Of a DNA stretch of 7,731 nucleotides, positions 1 to 6,109 are shown piece after piece. A model generated the notes under the pieces. It was given only the letters and a program-made list of their open reading frames with translations. It did not search any database and was not told the origin of the DNA. Source of the stretch: an uncultured Oscillospiraceae bacterium. Its GTDB lineage: Bacteria > Bacillota > Clostridia > Oscillospirales > Oscillospiraceae. The DNA lies in the NCBI GenBank assembly GCA_910577415.1, contig CAJTLK010000083.1, positions 1 to 7,731 on the forward strand. The letters run 5' to 3'. The position numbers and the translations under genes are program-made. The number at the start of each line of letters is the position of its first letter. Within the stretch, counting starts at the first letter, position 1.

Positions 1-314
1 AAGGCCTTGCTGGCCTCGATGATGGCGGCGTTGGCCCGGGGGCCGAAGGCGGGGATGCCCGCTTGCTCCAGGACGTCCACCATGCCGAGGGCCAGGGGAT
101 CGTCTGGGGCCACCATGACGAAGTCCATGGCGTTCTCCTTGGCCCACTTCACCATGCCGTCCACATCAGTGGCCTTGATGGGCACGCACTCCGCCACCTG
201 GGCGATGCCCCCGTTGCCTGGAGCGCAGTAGAGCTTTGTCACCTTGGGGCTCTGGGCCAGCTTCCAGCAGATGGCGTGCTCCCGGCCGCCGCCGCCGACT
301 ACTAAGACTTTCAT
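1..314 (-). CDS. purD: Phosphoribosylamine-glycine ligase (GAR synthetase), N-terminal part, cut by window edge
   Basis: Seen: the frame opens at ATG 314-312 and runs off the window after 104 codons, so about three quarters of a typical 420-430 residue PurD is missing. The protein starts MKVLVVGGGGREHAICWKLA, the glycine-rich N-terminal signature of PurD (GGGGREHA). Further on are a CAPGNGG segment near residues 29-35 and a VAPDDPLALGMVD stretch near 68-80, matching the family's 'VGPEAPLxxGIVD' strand. A GAGGTG ribosome binding site at 326-321 sits six bases before the ATG. Known: PurD joins phosphoribosylamine, the PurF product, to glycine using ATP in the cytosol, and belongs to the ATP-grasp superfamily; the ATP-grasp domain lies beyond the window. 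Context: it is the eighth and last visible gene of the pur operon, separated from the formyltransferase gene by a 103-base gap that holds an inverted repeat pair. Confidence 0.95.
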   Translation of the reverse strand, partial: MKVLVVGGGGREHAICWKLAQSPKVTKLYCAPGNGGIAQVAECVPIKATDVDGMVKWAKENAMDFVMVAPDDPLALGMVDVLEQAGIPAFGPRANAAIIEASKA

Positions 315-336
315 ATTTTGCACCTCGCTATTATGA

Positions 337-399
337 GGGCGGCCACAGGCCGCCCCTACAAATGAAATTGTTGCAGGTAGGGGCGGCCTGTGGCCGCCC
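337..399. repeat. Paired GC-rich palindromes in inverted orientation (REP-like unit)
   Basis: Seen: two 23-base arms, 337-359 and 377-399, are perfect reverse complements around a 17-base AT-rich centre (360-376). Each arm is itself a hairpin: GGGCGGCC, loop ACA, GGCCGCCC, followed by a CTAC tail pointing to the centre. In RNA it can fold either as one 23-bp stem or as two separate 8-bp hairpins. It fills most of the 103-base gap between the formyltransferase and purD genes. No T-run follows on the minus strand, so it is not a standard intrinsic terminator. Inference: the two-hairpin inverted layout resembles paired REP/BIME elements. I recall similar 'TAGGGGCGG...CCGCCC' intergenic repeats in Oscillospiraceae genomes, but could not check. 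It may stabilise, pause or process the mRNA between the two genes. Confidence 0.85.
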
Positions 400-417
400 G
401 TCGGCATTGCTGGGGTT

Positions 418-1536
418 TTAATGATGGAACAGACGCACTCCTGTAAACGCCATAACCATGCCGAACTTGTCGGCGGTCTGGATGACCTGGTCGTCCCGGA
501 TGGAGCCGCCGGGCTGGGCGATATATTTTACCCCCGACTGCTGGGCCCGCTCCACGTTGTCCCCGAAGGGGAAGAAGGCGTCGGAGCCCAGGGTGACGCC
601 CTCCAGCCTGGCAATCCACTCCGCCTTCTCCTGGGCGGTGAGGCCGTCGGCGATGAAGGCGTCGATGGCGTTGTCCCGGTCGGGACGGCGGACATCGGCG
701 GGGAAGGGGAGGGCCAGCACCTTGGGATGCTGCCGCAGCCACCAGATGTCCGCCTTGTTCCCCGCCAGACGGGTGCAGTGGATGCGGCTCTGCTGGCCGG
801 CTCCCCCGCCGATGGTCATGCCGTCCTTCACGTAGCACACTGAGTTGGACTGGGTGTACTTCAGGGTGATGAGGGAGACGATCATGTCGGTGACGGCGCT
901 CTCGGGCAGAGTCTTATTGACGGTGACGATGTTGGTCAGCAGATCGGGACCGATCTTATAATCGTTGTGACCCTGCTGGAAGGTGACGCCGAACACGTCC
1001 TTGTACTCCTGCTGGGGACAGGTGTAGTCGGGGTCGATCTGGACGATGTTATAGTTCCCCTTCTTCTTGCTCTTGAGGATTTCCAGGGCCTCCGGGGTAT
1101 AGCCGGGGGCGATGATGCCGTCGGAGACCTCCCCCTTGAGATAGGCGGCGGTGGCGGCGTCGCAGACGTCGGAGAGGGCCGCCCAGTCGCCGTAGCTGCT
1201 CATGCGGTCAGTGCCCCTGGCCCGGATGTAGGCGCAGGCGATGGGGGATAGATCCGCGTCCGGCTCCACAAAGTAGACCTGGCGGTCAACTGCGGTAAGG
1301 GGCTTGCCCACGGCGGCCCCAGCGGGGGAGACGTGCTTGAAGCTGGCGGCAGCGGGAAGCCCGGTGGCCTCCTTCAGTTCCTTCACCAGCTGCCAGGAGT
1401 TGAGGGCGTCCAGAAAGTTGATATAGCCTGGCTTGCCGTTGAGGACGGTGACGGGCAGCTCCGAGCCATCCCGCATGAAAATACGGGCAGGCTTCTGGTT
1501 GGGATTACAGCCGTATTTCAGTTCCAGTTCGGTCAT
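418..1536 (-). CDS. purH: Stand-alone AICAR formyltransferase (PurH C-terminal domain only, animal-ATIC-like)
   Basis: Role: transfers a formyl group from 10-formyl-tetrahydrofolate to AICAR (ZMP) to give FAICAR, the penultimate step to IMP. Seen: 372 residues, matching the formyltransferase half of bifunctional PurH; the N-terminal IMP cyclohydrolase half is absent. Motifs in order: LKYGCNPNQ (residues 6-14), SFKHVSPAGAA (65-75) with the catalytic Lys-His pair at 67-68, ARGTDRMSSYGD, EVSDGIIAPGY, KYTQSNSVCY, GAGQQSRIHCTRLAG, SSDAFFPF-type (here LGSDAFFPFGDN), YIAQPGGSIRDD and a C-terminal RLFHH. Several of these (DRMSS-GD-ALSDVCD, SRIHCTRLAG, final RLFHH) match my memory of human ATIC better than E. 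coli PurH. Start: ATG 1536 is chosen because AAGGAG lies at 1550-1545, eight bases upstream; an in-frame GTG at 1545 overlaps that site. Neighbours: the separate cyclohydrolase gene lies 69 bases upstream and supplies the next step. Confidence 0.95.
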   Translation of the reverse strand: MTELELKYGCNPNQKPARIFMRDGSELPVTVLNGKPGYINFLDALNSWQLVKELKEATGLPAAASFKHVSPAGAAVGKPLTAVDRQVYFVEPDADLSPIACAYIRARGTDRMSSYGDWAALSDVCDAATAAYLKGEVSDGIIAPGYTPEALEILKSKKKGNYNIVQIDPDYTCPQQEYKDVFGVTFQQGHNDYKIGPDLLTNIVTVNKTLPESAVTDMIVSLITLKYTQSNSVCYVKDGMTIGGGAGQQSRIHCTRLAGNKADIWWLRQHPKVLALPFPADVRRPDRDNAIDAFIADGLTAQEKAEWIARLEGVTLGSDAFFPFGDNVERAQQSGVKYIAQPGGSIRDDQVIQTADKFGMVMAFTGVRLFHH

Positions 1537-1544
1537 ATCGCACA

Positions 1545-1599
1545 CTCCTTGCCCCGCGTTTGCGGGTTCTTTAGTTTACATAATTCATAGTTGCGGGGC
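1545..1599 (-). promoter_or_regulatory. Competing hairpins touching the formyltransferase ribosome binding site
   Basis: Seen on the minus strand: a short hairpin CCCGC (1566-1562), loop AAAC, GCGGG (1557-1553) ends two bases before the AAGGAG ribosome binding site (1550-1545). The same 3' arm, read as GCGGGGC (1557-1551), can instead pair with GCCCCGC at 1599-1593, closing a 35-base loop. The two folds exclude each other. All this lies in the 69-base gap between the cyclohydrolase and formyltransferase genes. Inference: it may tune translation or mRNA processing at this junction. No known riboswitch was recognised, and no T-run makes it a terminator. Confidence 0.35.
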
Positions 1600-1605
1600 T
1601 GCCGG

Positions 1606-2310
1606 TCAGCTGTGCTTGTTGAGAATGGCCACGTCCCGCGCCCCGGTCTTCAGGTCGACGAGCTGGACATAGAGGGAGACCTTGTTTTCGGTGTTGAGGG
1701 CGGCCCAAAGCTCCTCCGCCCAGGCCCTGGCAGTGGCGGCGGCGATGGCTACCCGCCAGGGTTCTCCCTCAAAGGAGGGCAGGGGACTGCCGTCGCCCTG
1801 GTAGGTATGGATGAAATGGCCTGCCCCGGCGATGGGTTTATCGTATTCAAAGAAATAGCGGCAGCAGCACGCCGGGTCGCCGTCCATGCTTTTGAGGATG
1901 GACAGGTTGTAGCTGCCGTCGGGCTTCACCACCCCGGAAATGCGGGGGGTCCAGTTGGGACCGTCCGGCTCAAAGGTGCGGGTATTCAGGGCGTGGCGGT
2001 AGCAGTGCCCCGCCTTGATATTTTCCGCAATGGTGTCGGTCTGGTCGCCGTTGGTGACGATGAGCATCCCCTGAGGGAGCAGCCGCACCGGGTGGTAAAT
2101 GATAAGGGAGGGATCGGTCATCTTGCTTTCGTCAAAGGCTTTTGTCCGAATGCCGTCCTCAGTCTCCTCAAAAACGCGGTTGCGGCTATTGTCGCTGCGG
2201 CCCATAATGAAGTAAGCCACCGCCGCCTTGGCGTTATCTGCCGTGCGGCCCAGAACGATGCCCCGGCCAGGGTAGGGGTTGTCTTGCAGAAGTTTACATA
2301 AATCAAACAT
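1606..2310 (-). CDS. purO: IMP cyclohydrolase, PurO-type family
   Basis: Role: closes the ring of FAICAR to give IMP, the last step of the pathway. Seen: 234 residues with no resemblance to the PurH N-terminal cyclohydrolase (no MGS-like domain). Features fitting the PurO-like IMP cyclohydrolase family (Pfam IMP_cyclohyd) are NPYPGRG (11-17), AYFIMGRSDNSRNR (32-45), TNGDQTD (86-92), PNWTPRISG (118-126) and HTYQGDGSPLPSFEGEP (168-184). Three cysteines in a row occur at 148-150. Start: ATG 2310 has AAAGGGAGA at 2325-2317 and overlaps the purN stop by eight bases (ATGTTTGA), so translation is probably coupled. Known: PurO was characterised in methanogenic archaea and related genes occur in some bacteria. 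Context supports the call strongly: the next gene is a formyltransferase lacking a cyclohydrolase half. The family assignment rests on motifs from memory. Confidence 0.87.
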   Translation of the reverse strand: MFDLCKLLQDNPYPGRGIVLGRTADNAKAAVAYFIMGRSDNSRNRVFEETEDGIRTKAFDESKMTDPSLIIYHPVRLLPQGMLIVTNGDQTDTIAENIKAGHCYRHALNTRTFEPDGPNWTPRISGVVKPDGSYNLSILKSMDGDPACCCRYFFEYDKPIAGAGHFIHTYQGDGSPLPSFEGEPWRVAIAAATARAWAEELWAALNTENKVSLYVQLVDLKTGARDVAILNKHS

Positions 2311-2923
2311 GGGAATTCTCCCTTTCCTCGTAAATTTCTTTTGCCACTAACTCGGTGGCTTGAGGCAGAAGGAGCCACTCGGCCTGCTCCATGACCCGGC
2401 GTTGGAGGGTTTCGGGGGTGTCCTCTTGTTTTATGTCAACTGCCCGCTGGAGGAGAATTTCTCCACCGTCGGGGATCTCATTGACAAAGTGGACGGTAGC
2501 CCCGGTGACCTTGACGCCCTTTTCCAGCGCGGCCTGGTGGACCTTCAAGCCATACATCCCCTTGCCGCAAAAGGAAGGAATGAGGGAGGGGTGGACGTTG
2601 AGGATGCGCCGGGGCCAGCGGCGGGTGAAGTCTTCACTGAGGATGCTCATAAAGCCCGCCAGGATGATGAGCCGTACGCCGTATTCCGATAGGGCCGCGC
2701 CGATGGCGGCCTCAAAGGCTTCCTGAGAGCCAAGCTCTTTCCGGGAGCAGACTACGGCGGGAATGCCCGCCGCCTTGGCCCGCTCCAGGGCATAGGCGGT
2801 GGGATTGGAGGAAACCACCACCGCCAGCTCCCCGTGGGGCAGCTTTCCGGCGGCCTGGGCGTCTATGAGGGCCTGGAGGTTGGTGCCGCCACCGGAGACC
2901 AGCACCGCGATTTTAGTTAACAT
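2303..2923 (-). CDS. purN: Phosphoribosylglycinamide (GAR) formyltransferase, folate-dependent
   Basis: Role: formylates GAR to FGAR with 10-formyl-tetrahydrofolate, step three of the pathway, in the cytosol. Seen: 206 residues, close to the 212 of E. coli PurN. It carries SGGGTNLQALID (10-21), the phosphate-binding start of the fold, and the catalytic triad in context: Asn109 and His111 in RILNVHPSLIPSF, and Asp152 in VNEIPDGGEIL. These correspond to E. coli Asn106, His108 and Asp144. The lysine-glycine segment FCGKGMYGLKVHQAAL (118-133) matches the usual 'PSFxGxxxHxxAL' loop. Start: ATG 2923 overlaps the purM stop by seven bases (ATGTTAA), with only a weak AAGG upstream, so translation likely depends on purM. 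The 3' end overlaps the cyclohydrolase start by eight bases. Confidence 0.97.
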   Translation of the reverse strand: MLTKIAVLVSGGGTNLQALIDAQAAGKLPHGELAVVVSSNPTAYALERAKAAGIPAVVCSRKELGSQEAFEAAIGAALSEYGVRLIILAGFMSILSEDFTRRWPRRILNVHPSLIPSFCGKGMYGLKVHQAALEKGVKVTGATVHFVNEIPDGGEILLQRAVDIKQEDTPETLQRRVMEQAEWLLLPQATELVAKEIYEERENSHV

Positions 2924-3954
2924 AATTCTACCTTGTCCTCTCCCTGGACGATCTCGCCCAGGACGTAGGCGTCACAGCCGCTTGCCTTCAGCGCGGCCAG
3001 GGCGGCGTCGGCGGTGGCGGGGGAGACCACTATTGTCATACCCACGCCCATATTGAAGGTGTTGAACATATCCCGCTCCGGGATACTGCCCAACCACTGG
3101 AGAAGGGAGAAGATAGCGGGGGTCTTGACCGCCTTTTTCTCAATGTGGGCGCACAGGCCAACCGGGATGGAGCGGGGAATATTCTCGTAAAAGCCGCCGC
3201 CGGTGATGTGGCTGATCCCCTTGACCTCCGCCGCGGCGAGGGCGGCCAGAACGGGCTTGACATAGATGACTGTGGGGGTGAGCAGGGCCTCGCCCAGGCT
3301 CATGCCCAGCTCGGGATAGTGCTTGCCCAGGTCGGCATGCTCCACATCGAAGACCTTCCGTACCAGGGAATAGCCGTTGGAGTGCAGCCCGGAGGAGGGG
3401 AGGGCCAGGATCACGTCTCCCGCCGCCATTTTTGTGTTGTCGATGACCTTGCTCTTGTCCACGATACCCACCGAGAAGCCCGCCAGGTCATAGTCGTCGG
3501 CGGCCATGGTGCCGGGATGCTCGGCGGTCTCGCCGCCGATGAGGGCGCACCCGGCCTGGACGCAGCCCTCGGCAACGCCGGAGACCAGTTGGACCACCTT
3601 TTCAGGTACGTTTTTTCCAATGGCGATGTAATCCAGGAAAAAGAGGGGCTTGGCCCCGCAGCAGACGATGTCGTTGACGCACATGGCAACGCAGTCGATG
3701 CCTACGGTATCGTGCTTGCCCATGAGCTGGGCGATACGCTGCTTGGTGCCCACGCCGTCGGTGCCCGAGACCAGCACCGGCTCTTTCATGCCGGAGAGGT
3801 CGGGGGCAAACAGCCCACCGAAGCCCCCCAGCCCGGAGACCACGCCGGGGATGAGGGTGCGCCGGACATGCTCCTGCATCAGCTTTACGCCCTCATAGCC
3901 CGCCTCGATGTTGACCCCGGCGGCGGCATAGGACGCGGAATGAGATTTTTCCAT
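2917..3954 (-). CDS. purM: Phosphoribosylformylglycinamidine cyclo-ligase (AIR synthetase)
   Basis: Role: ATP-dependent ring closure of FGAM to AIR, step five. Seen: 345 residues, the same length as E. coli PurM. Motifs in order: YAAAGVNIEAGYEGV (9-23), SGTDGVGTK (63-71), GIDCVAMCVNDIVCCGA (85-101), GGETAEHPG (140-148), GLHSNGYS (189-196), HITGGGF (249-255) and FNMGVGM (300-306). These cover the ATP-binding and substrate-binding regions of the PurM/PurL superfamily, and none looks broken. Start: ATG 3954; the AAGGAGG site at 3965-3959 overlaps the purF stop codon (3966-3964) and lies only four bases from the ATG. The gap to purF is nine bases. The 3' end overlaps purN by seven bases. Confidence 0.98.
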   Translation of the reverse strand: MEKSHSASYAAAGVNIEAGYEGVKLMQEHVRRTLIPGVVSGLGGFGGLFAPDLSGMKEPVLVSGTDGVGTKQRIAQLMGKHDTVGIDCVAMCVNDIVCCGAKPLFFLDYIAIGKNVPEKVVQLVSGVAEGCVQAGCALIGGETAEHPGTMAADDYDLAGFSVGIVDKSKVIDNTKMAAGDVILALPSSGLHSNGYSLVRKVFDVEHADLGKHYPELGMSLGEALLTPTVIYVKPVLAALAAAEVKGISHITGGGFYENIPRSIPVGLCAHIEKKAVKTPAIFSLLQWLGSIPERDMFNTFNMGVGMTIVVSPATADAALAALKASGCDAYVLGEIVQGEDKVELC

Positions 3955-3963
3955 GGCTCCTCC

Positions 3964-5388
3964 TTATTCTTTACCTGTCCAACAGTAGGTGCAGACCTTG
4001 TCCTTGTCGATGCCGATGGCCTCCAGCAGACCGTCTAAAGACTGATAGCCCAGGGAATCAAAGCCCAGCTTCTCGCAGATGGAGCGGAGCAGACATTTGC
4101 CCCGCTGGGTGGAGCTGTCGGAGTATTCCTCCAGGTGCTTCTGCCCCTCGTCCCCCTCCAGCTCCTGGACTACCTTCCGGGCCAGCAGCTCCATGTGGTC
4201 GTTGCTGCGGGAGAAGTTCAGATACTTACAGCCGTACATAATGGGCGGACAGGCCGAGCGCATATGCACCTCGGCGGCGCCGGCGCCATAGAGAAACTCC
4301 ACCGTCTCCCGGAGCTGGGTCCCCCGGACAATAGAGTCGTCCACAAAGAGGAGCTTTTTGCCCTCAATGAGTTCAGGGACGGGGATCTGCTTCATCTTGG
4401 CCACCTGGTCCCGGACGTTCTGGTCGGTGGGCATGAAGGAGCGGGGCCAGGTGGGGGTGTATTTCACAAAGGGGCGGGCAAAGGAAATATGACTTTCGTT
4501 GGCATAGCCAATGGCGTGGGGGACGCCGGAATCGGGGACTCCGGCTACAAAGTCCACCTGGGGGAGGGTCCCCGCGGCTGCCTCGTCCCGGGCCATGACC
4601 GCCCCGTTGCGGCAGCGCATGACCTCCACATTGATGCCTTCATAGTTGGAGTTGGGATAGCCATAATAGGTCCAGAGAAAGGCGCAGATCTTCATCTTGT
4701 CTCCGGGGGGGGACAGAGTCTCCCAACCCTGGGGAGTGACCTTGACAATCTCGCCGGGACCCAGCTCGTAGGCGTCGTCATAGCCCAGCTTGTGGTAGGC
4801 AAAGGATTCAAAGGAGACGCAGCAGCCGTCCTCGCTTTGCCCCAGCAGTACCGGCAGACGGCCCAGCCGGTCCCGGGCGGCAATGATCTCCCCGTCCCGG
4901 GTGAGGAGGAGCACGGTGAGGGAGCCGTCGATAAGGCTTTGGGCCCGGCGGATACCGCTGACCAGGTCGCCCTCTTGGTTGATAAGGGCGGCGGCCAGCT
5001 CGGTGGAGTTGACCTTGCCCGAACTCATAGCCATAAACTGCTGGCCCCGACCATCAAAATAAGTTTCCACCAGCTCCTCGGCGTTATTGATGATGCCCAC
5101 GGTAGCGATGGCATACAGCCCCAGGTGAGAGCGGACCAGCAGAGGCTGGGGATCGGAGTCGCTGATGCACCCCAGGCCGCAGCCGCCCTTGAACTCGTGA
5201 AGGTCCTTTTCAAACTTGGTGCGGAAGGGGGTGTTCTCAATACTGTGGATTTGGCGCTGGAAGCCGTTTTCCTTGTCTAAAAAGGCCATGCCGCCCCGGC
5301 GGGTGCCCAGGTGGGAGTGGTAGTCGGTGCCGAAAAACACGTCCAGCACCACATCGCGGCGGGAGACCGCACCGAAAAATCCTCCCAT
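3964..5388 (-). CDS. purF: Amidophosphoribosyltransferase (PurF family) lacking the catalytic glutaminase cysteine
   Basis: Role in the family: makes phosphoribosylamine from PRPP and glutamine, the first committed step. Seen: 474 residues. The C-terminal phosphoribosyltransferase half looks intact, with the PRPP loop FVDDSIVRGT (348-357) and flexible-loop region FVKYTPTWPRSFMP (307-320). Four cysteines fit the [4Fe-4S] ligands of B. subtilis PurF: Cys235 (KICAFLW), Cys387 (MYGCKYL), Cys466 and Cys469 (CTYC, five residues from the end). Odd: the glutaminase half starts MGGFFG instead of MCGIVG, so the N-terminal nucleophile Cys is Gly. HRGQ reads HLGT, the RYPTAG arginine region is missing, and HNGN reads IINN. 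Start: ATG 5388 shares its A with the purC stop (TGATG), and no propeptide is present. Inference: this protein probably cannot hydrolyse glutamine itself and uses ammonia or a partner glutaminase, or has another role. I recall similar MGGFFG-type proteins in Clostridia and Bacteroides. Confidence 0.92.
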   Translation of the reverse strand: MGGFFGAVSRRDVVLDVFFGTDYHSHLGTRRGGMAFLDKENGFQRQIHSIENTPFRTKFEKDLHEFKGGCGLGCISDSDPQPLLVRSHLGLYAIATVGIINNAEELVETYFDGRGQQFMAMSSGKVNSTELAAALINQEGDLVSGIRRAQSLIDGSLTVLLLTRDGEIIAARDRLGRLPVLLGQSEDGCCVSFESFAYHKLGYDDAYELGPGEIVKVTPQGWETLSPPGDKMKICAFLWTYYGYPNSNYEGINVEVMRCRNGAVMARDEAAAGTLPQVDFVAGVPDSGVPHAIGYANESHISFARPFVKYTPTWPRSFMPTDQNVRDQVAKMKQIPVPELIEGKKLLFVDDSIVRGTQLRETVEFLYGAGAAEVHMRSACPPIMYGCKYLNFSRSNDHMELLARKVVQELEGDEGQKHLEEYSDSSTQRGKCLLRSICEKLGFDSLGYQSLDGLLEAIGIDKDKVCTYCWTGKE

Positions 5389-6068
5389 CAGGCAAAAAAG
5401 AGGGCGGAGAGGGTCATGGGATCAATGTACTTCCCGTCCTTGTAGACCCGCATATTGCCCGAGGCGATCTCGTCGATGAGCATGACCTTGCCCTCGGCGT
5501 CATAGCCGTACTCGAACTTGATGTCATAGAGCACCAGGCCCTTTTCCTTCAGATCATCGGCCACGATCTGGGTGATCTGCTGGGTCATGGTCTTAATGTC
5601 CTCATATTGCTCGGCGGTCATGACCCCCAGGCAGATGAGACCGTCTTTGGTGACCAGGGGGTCGCCCAGCTCGTCATTTTTGAAGGTGGTCTCCACGTAG
5701 GCGGGCAGGTCGGCGCCCTCGGCGATATACTGGCCGTAGCGGCGGTAGAAAGAGCCCACCGCCTTGTGGCGGCAAATGACCTCCAGGCCCTGGCCAAAGA
5801 CCTTGGCAGGGAGGACCTCCATGGTGGTGTCGTTCAGGTTGGCGCTGACAAAGTGGGTGCGGATACCGGCGGCATTGATCTTCTCAAAGAAGTAGATGGA
5901 CATACGCAGATTCACATCGCCCACGCCCTCAATGGTAAGGCCCACACTGTTCTCGCCGGGATCAAAGACGCCGTCCTTGCCGGTGCAGTCGTCCTTAAAT
6001 TTCAGAAGGTAATTGCCGTTGTCCAGAGCATAGACGTTCTTGGTCTTGCCGGTGTAGACGAGTTTCAT
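5388..6068 (-). CDS. purC: SAICAR synthetase (phosphoribosylaminoimidazole-succinocarboxamide synthase)
   Basis: Role: ATP-dependent joining of CAIR and aspartate to SAICAR. Seen: 226 residues against 237 in E. coli. Motifs: YTGKTKNVY (5-13), the ATP-binding GKxKxxY start; KFKDDCTGKDG (23-33); EVICRHKAVGSFYRRYG (96-112), equivalent to 'EVIVRNxAAGS'; VETTFKNDELGDPLV (125-139), equivalent to 'VEFFYKDDxLGDPLI'; YDIKFEYG (181-188); and LIDEIASGNMRVY (197-209) in place of the usual 'LxDEIxPDTxR', a divergent aspartate-site region also seen, as I recall, in other clostridial PurC. Start: ATG 6068, with GGAGG at 6081-6077 eight bases upstream. Neighbours: 41 bases after purE; the TGA stop shares its last base with the purF ATG. 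Confidence 0.96.
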   Translation of the reverse strand: MKLVYTGKTKNVYALDNGNYLLKFKDDCTGKDGVFDPGENSVGLTIEGVGDVNLRMSIYFFEKINAAGIRTHFVSANLNDTTMEVLPAKVFGQGLEVICRHKAVGSFYRRYGQYIAEGADLPAYVETTFKNDELGDPLVTKDGLICLGVMTAEQYEDIKTMTQQITQIVADDLKEKGLVLYDIKFEYGYDAEGKVMLIDEIASGNMRVYKDGKYIDPMTLSALFFA

Positions 6069-6109
6069 TTTACATTCCTCCGTTTTATAATGAAAATTTG
6101 AGCGATGGT

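Noticed and set aside
337..399. Reading the inverted repeat as an intrinsic terminator ending the operon before purD
   Set aside because: No T-run follows on the minus strand, and purD has its own ribosome binding site and is the usual next gene of this operon.
1537..1545. GTG 1545 as start of the formyltransferase
   Set aside because: It overlaps the AAGGAG site itself; ATG 1536 has the correct eight-base spacing.
3145..4038. A 297-codon plus-strand open frame opposite purM and the end of purF
   Set aside because: Antisense shadow of purM, with Gly/Ala/Val-rich composition typical of reversed codons and no family resemblance.
4135..5280. A 381-codon open frame on the plus strand opposite purF
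   Set aside because: It lies wholly antisense to a well-supported PurF, has no recognisable motif or ribosome binding site, and is the kind of long shadow frame that GC-rich coding sequence produces.
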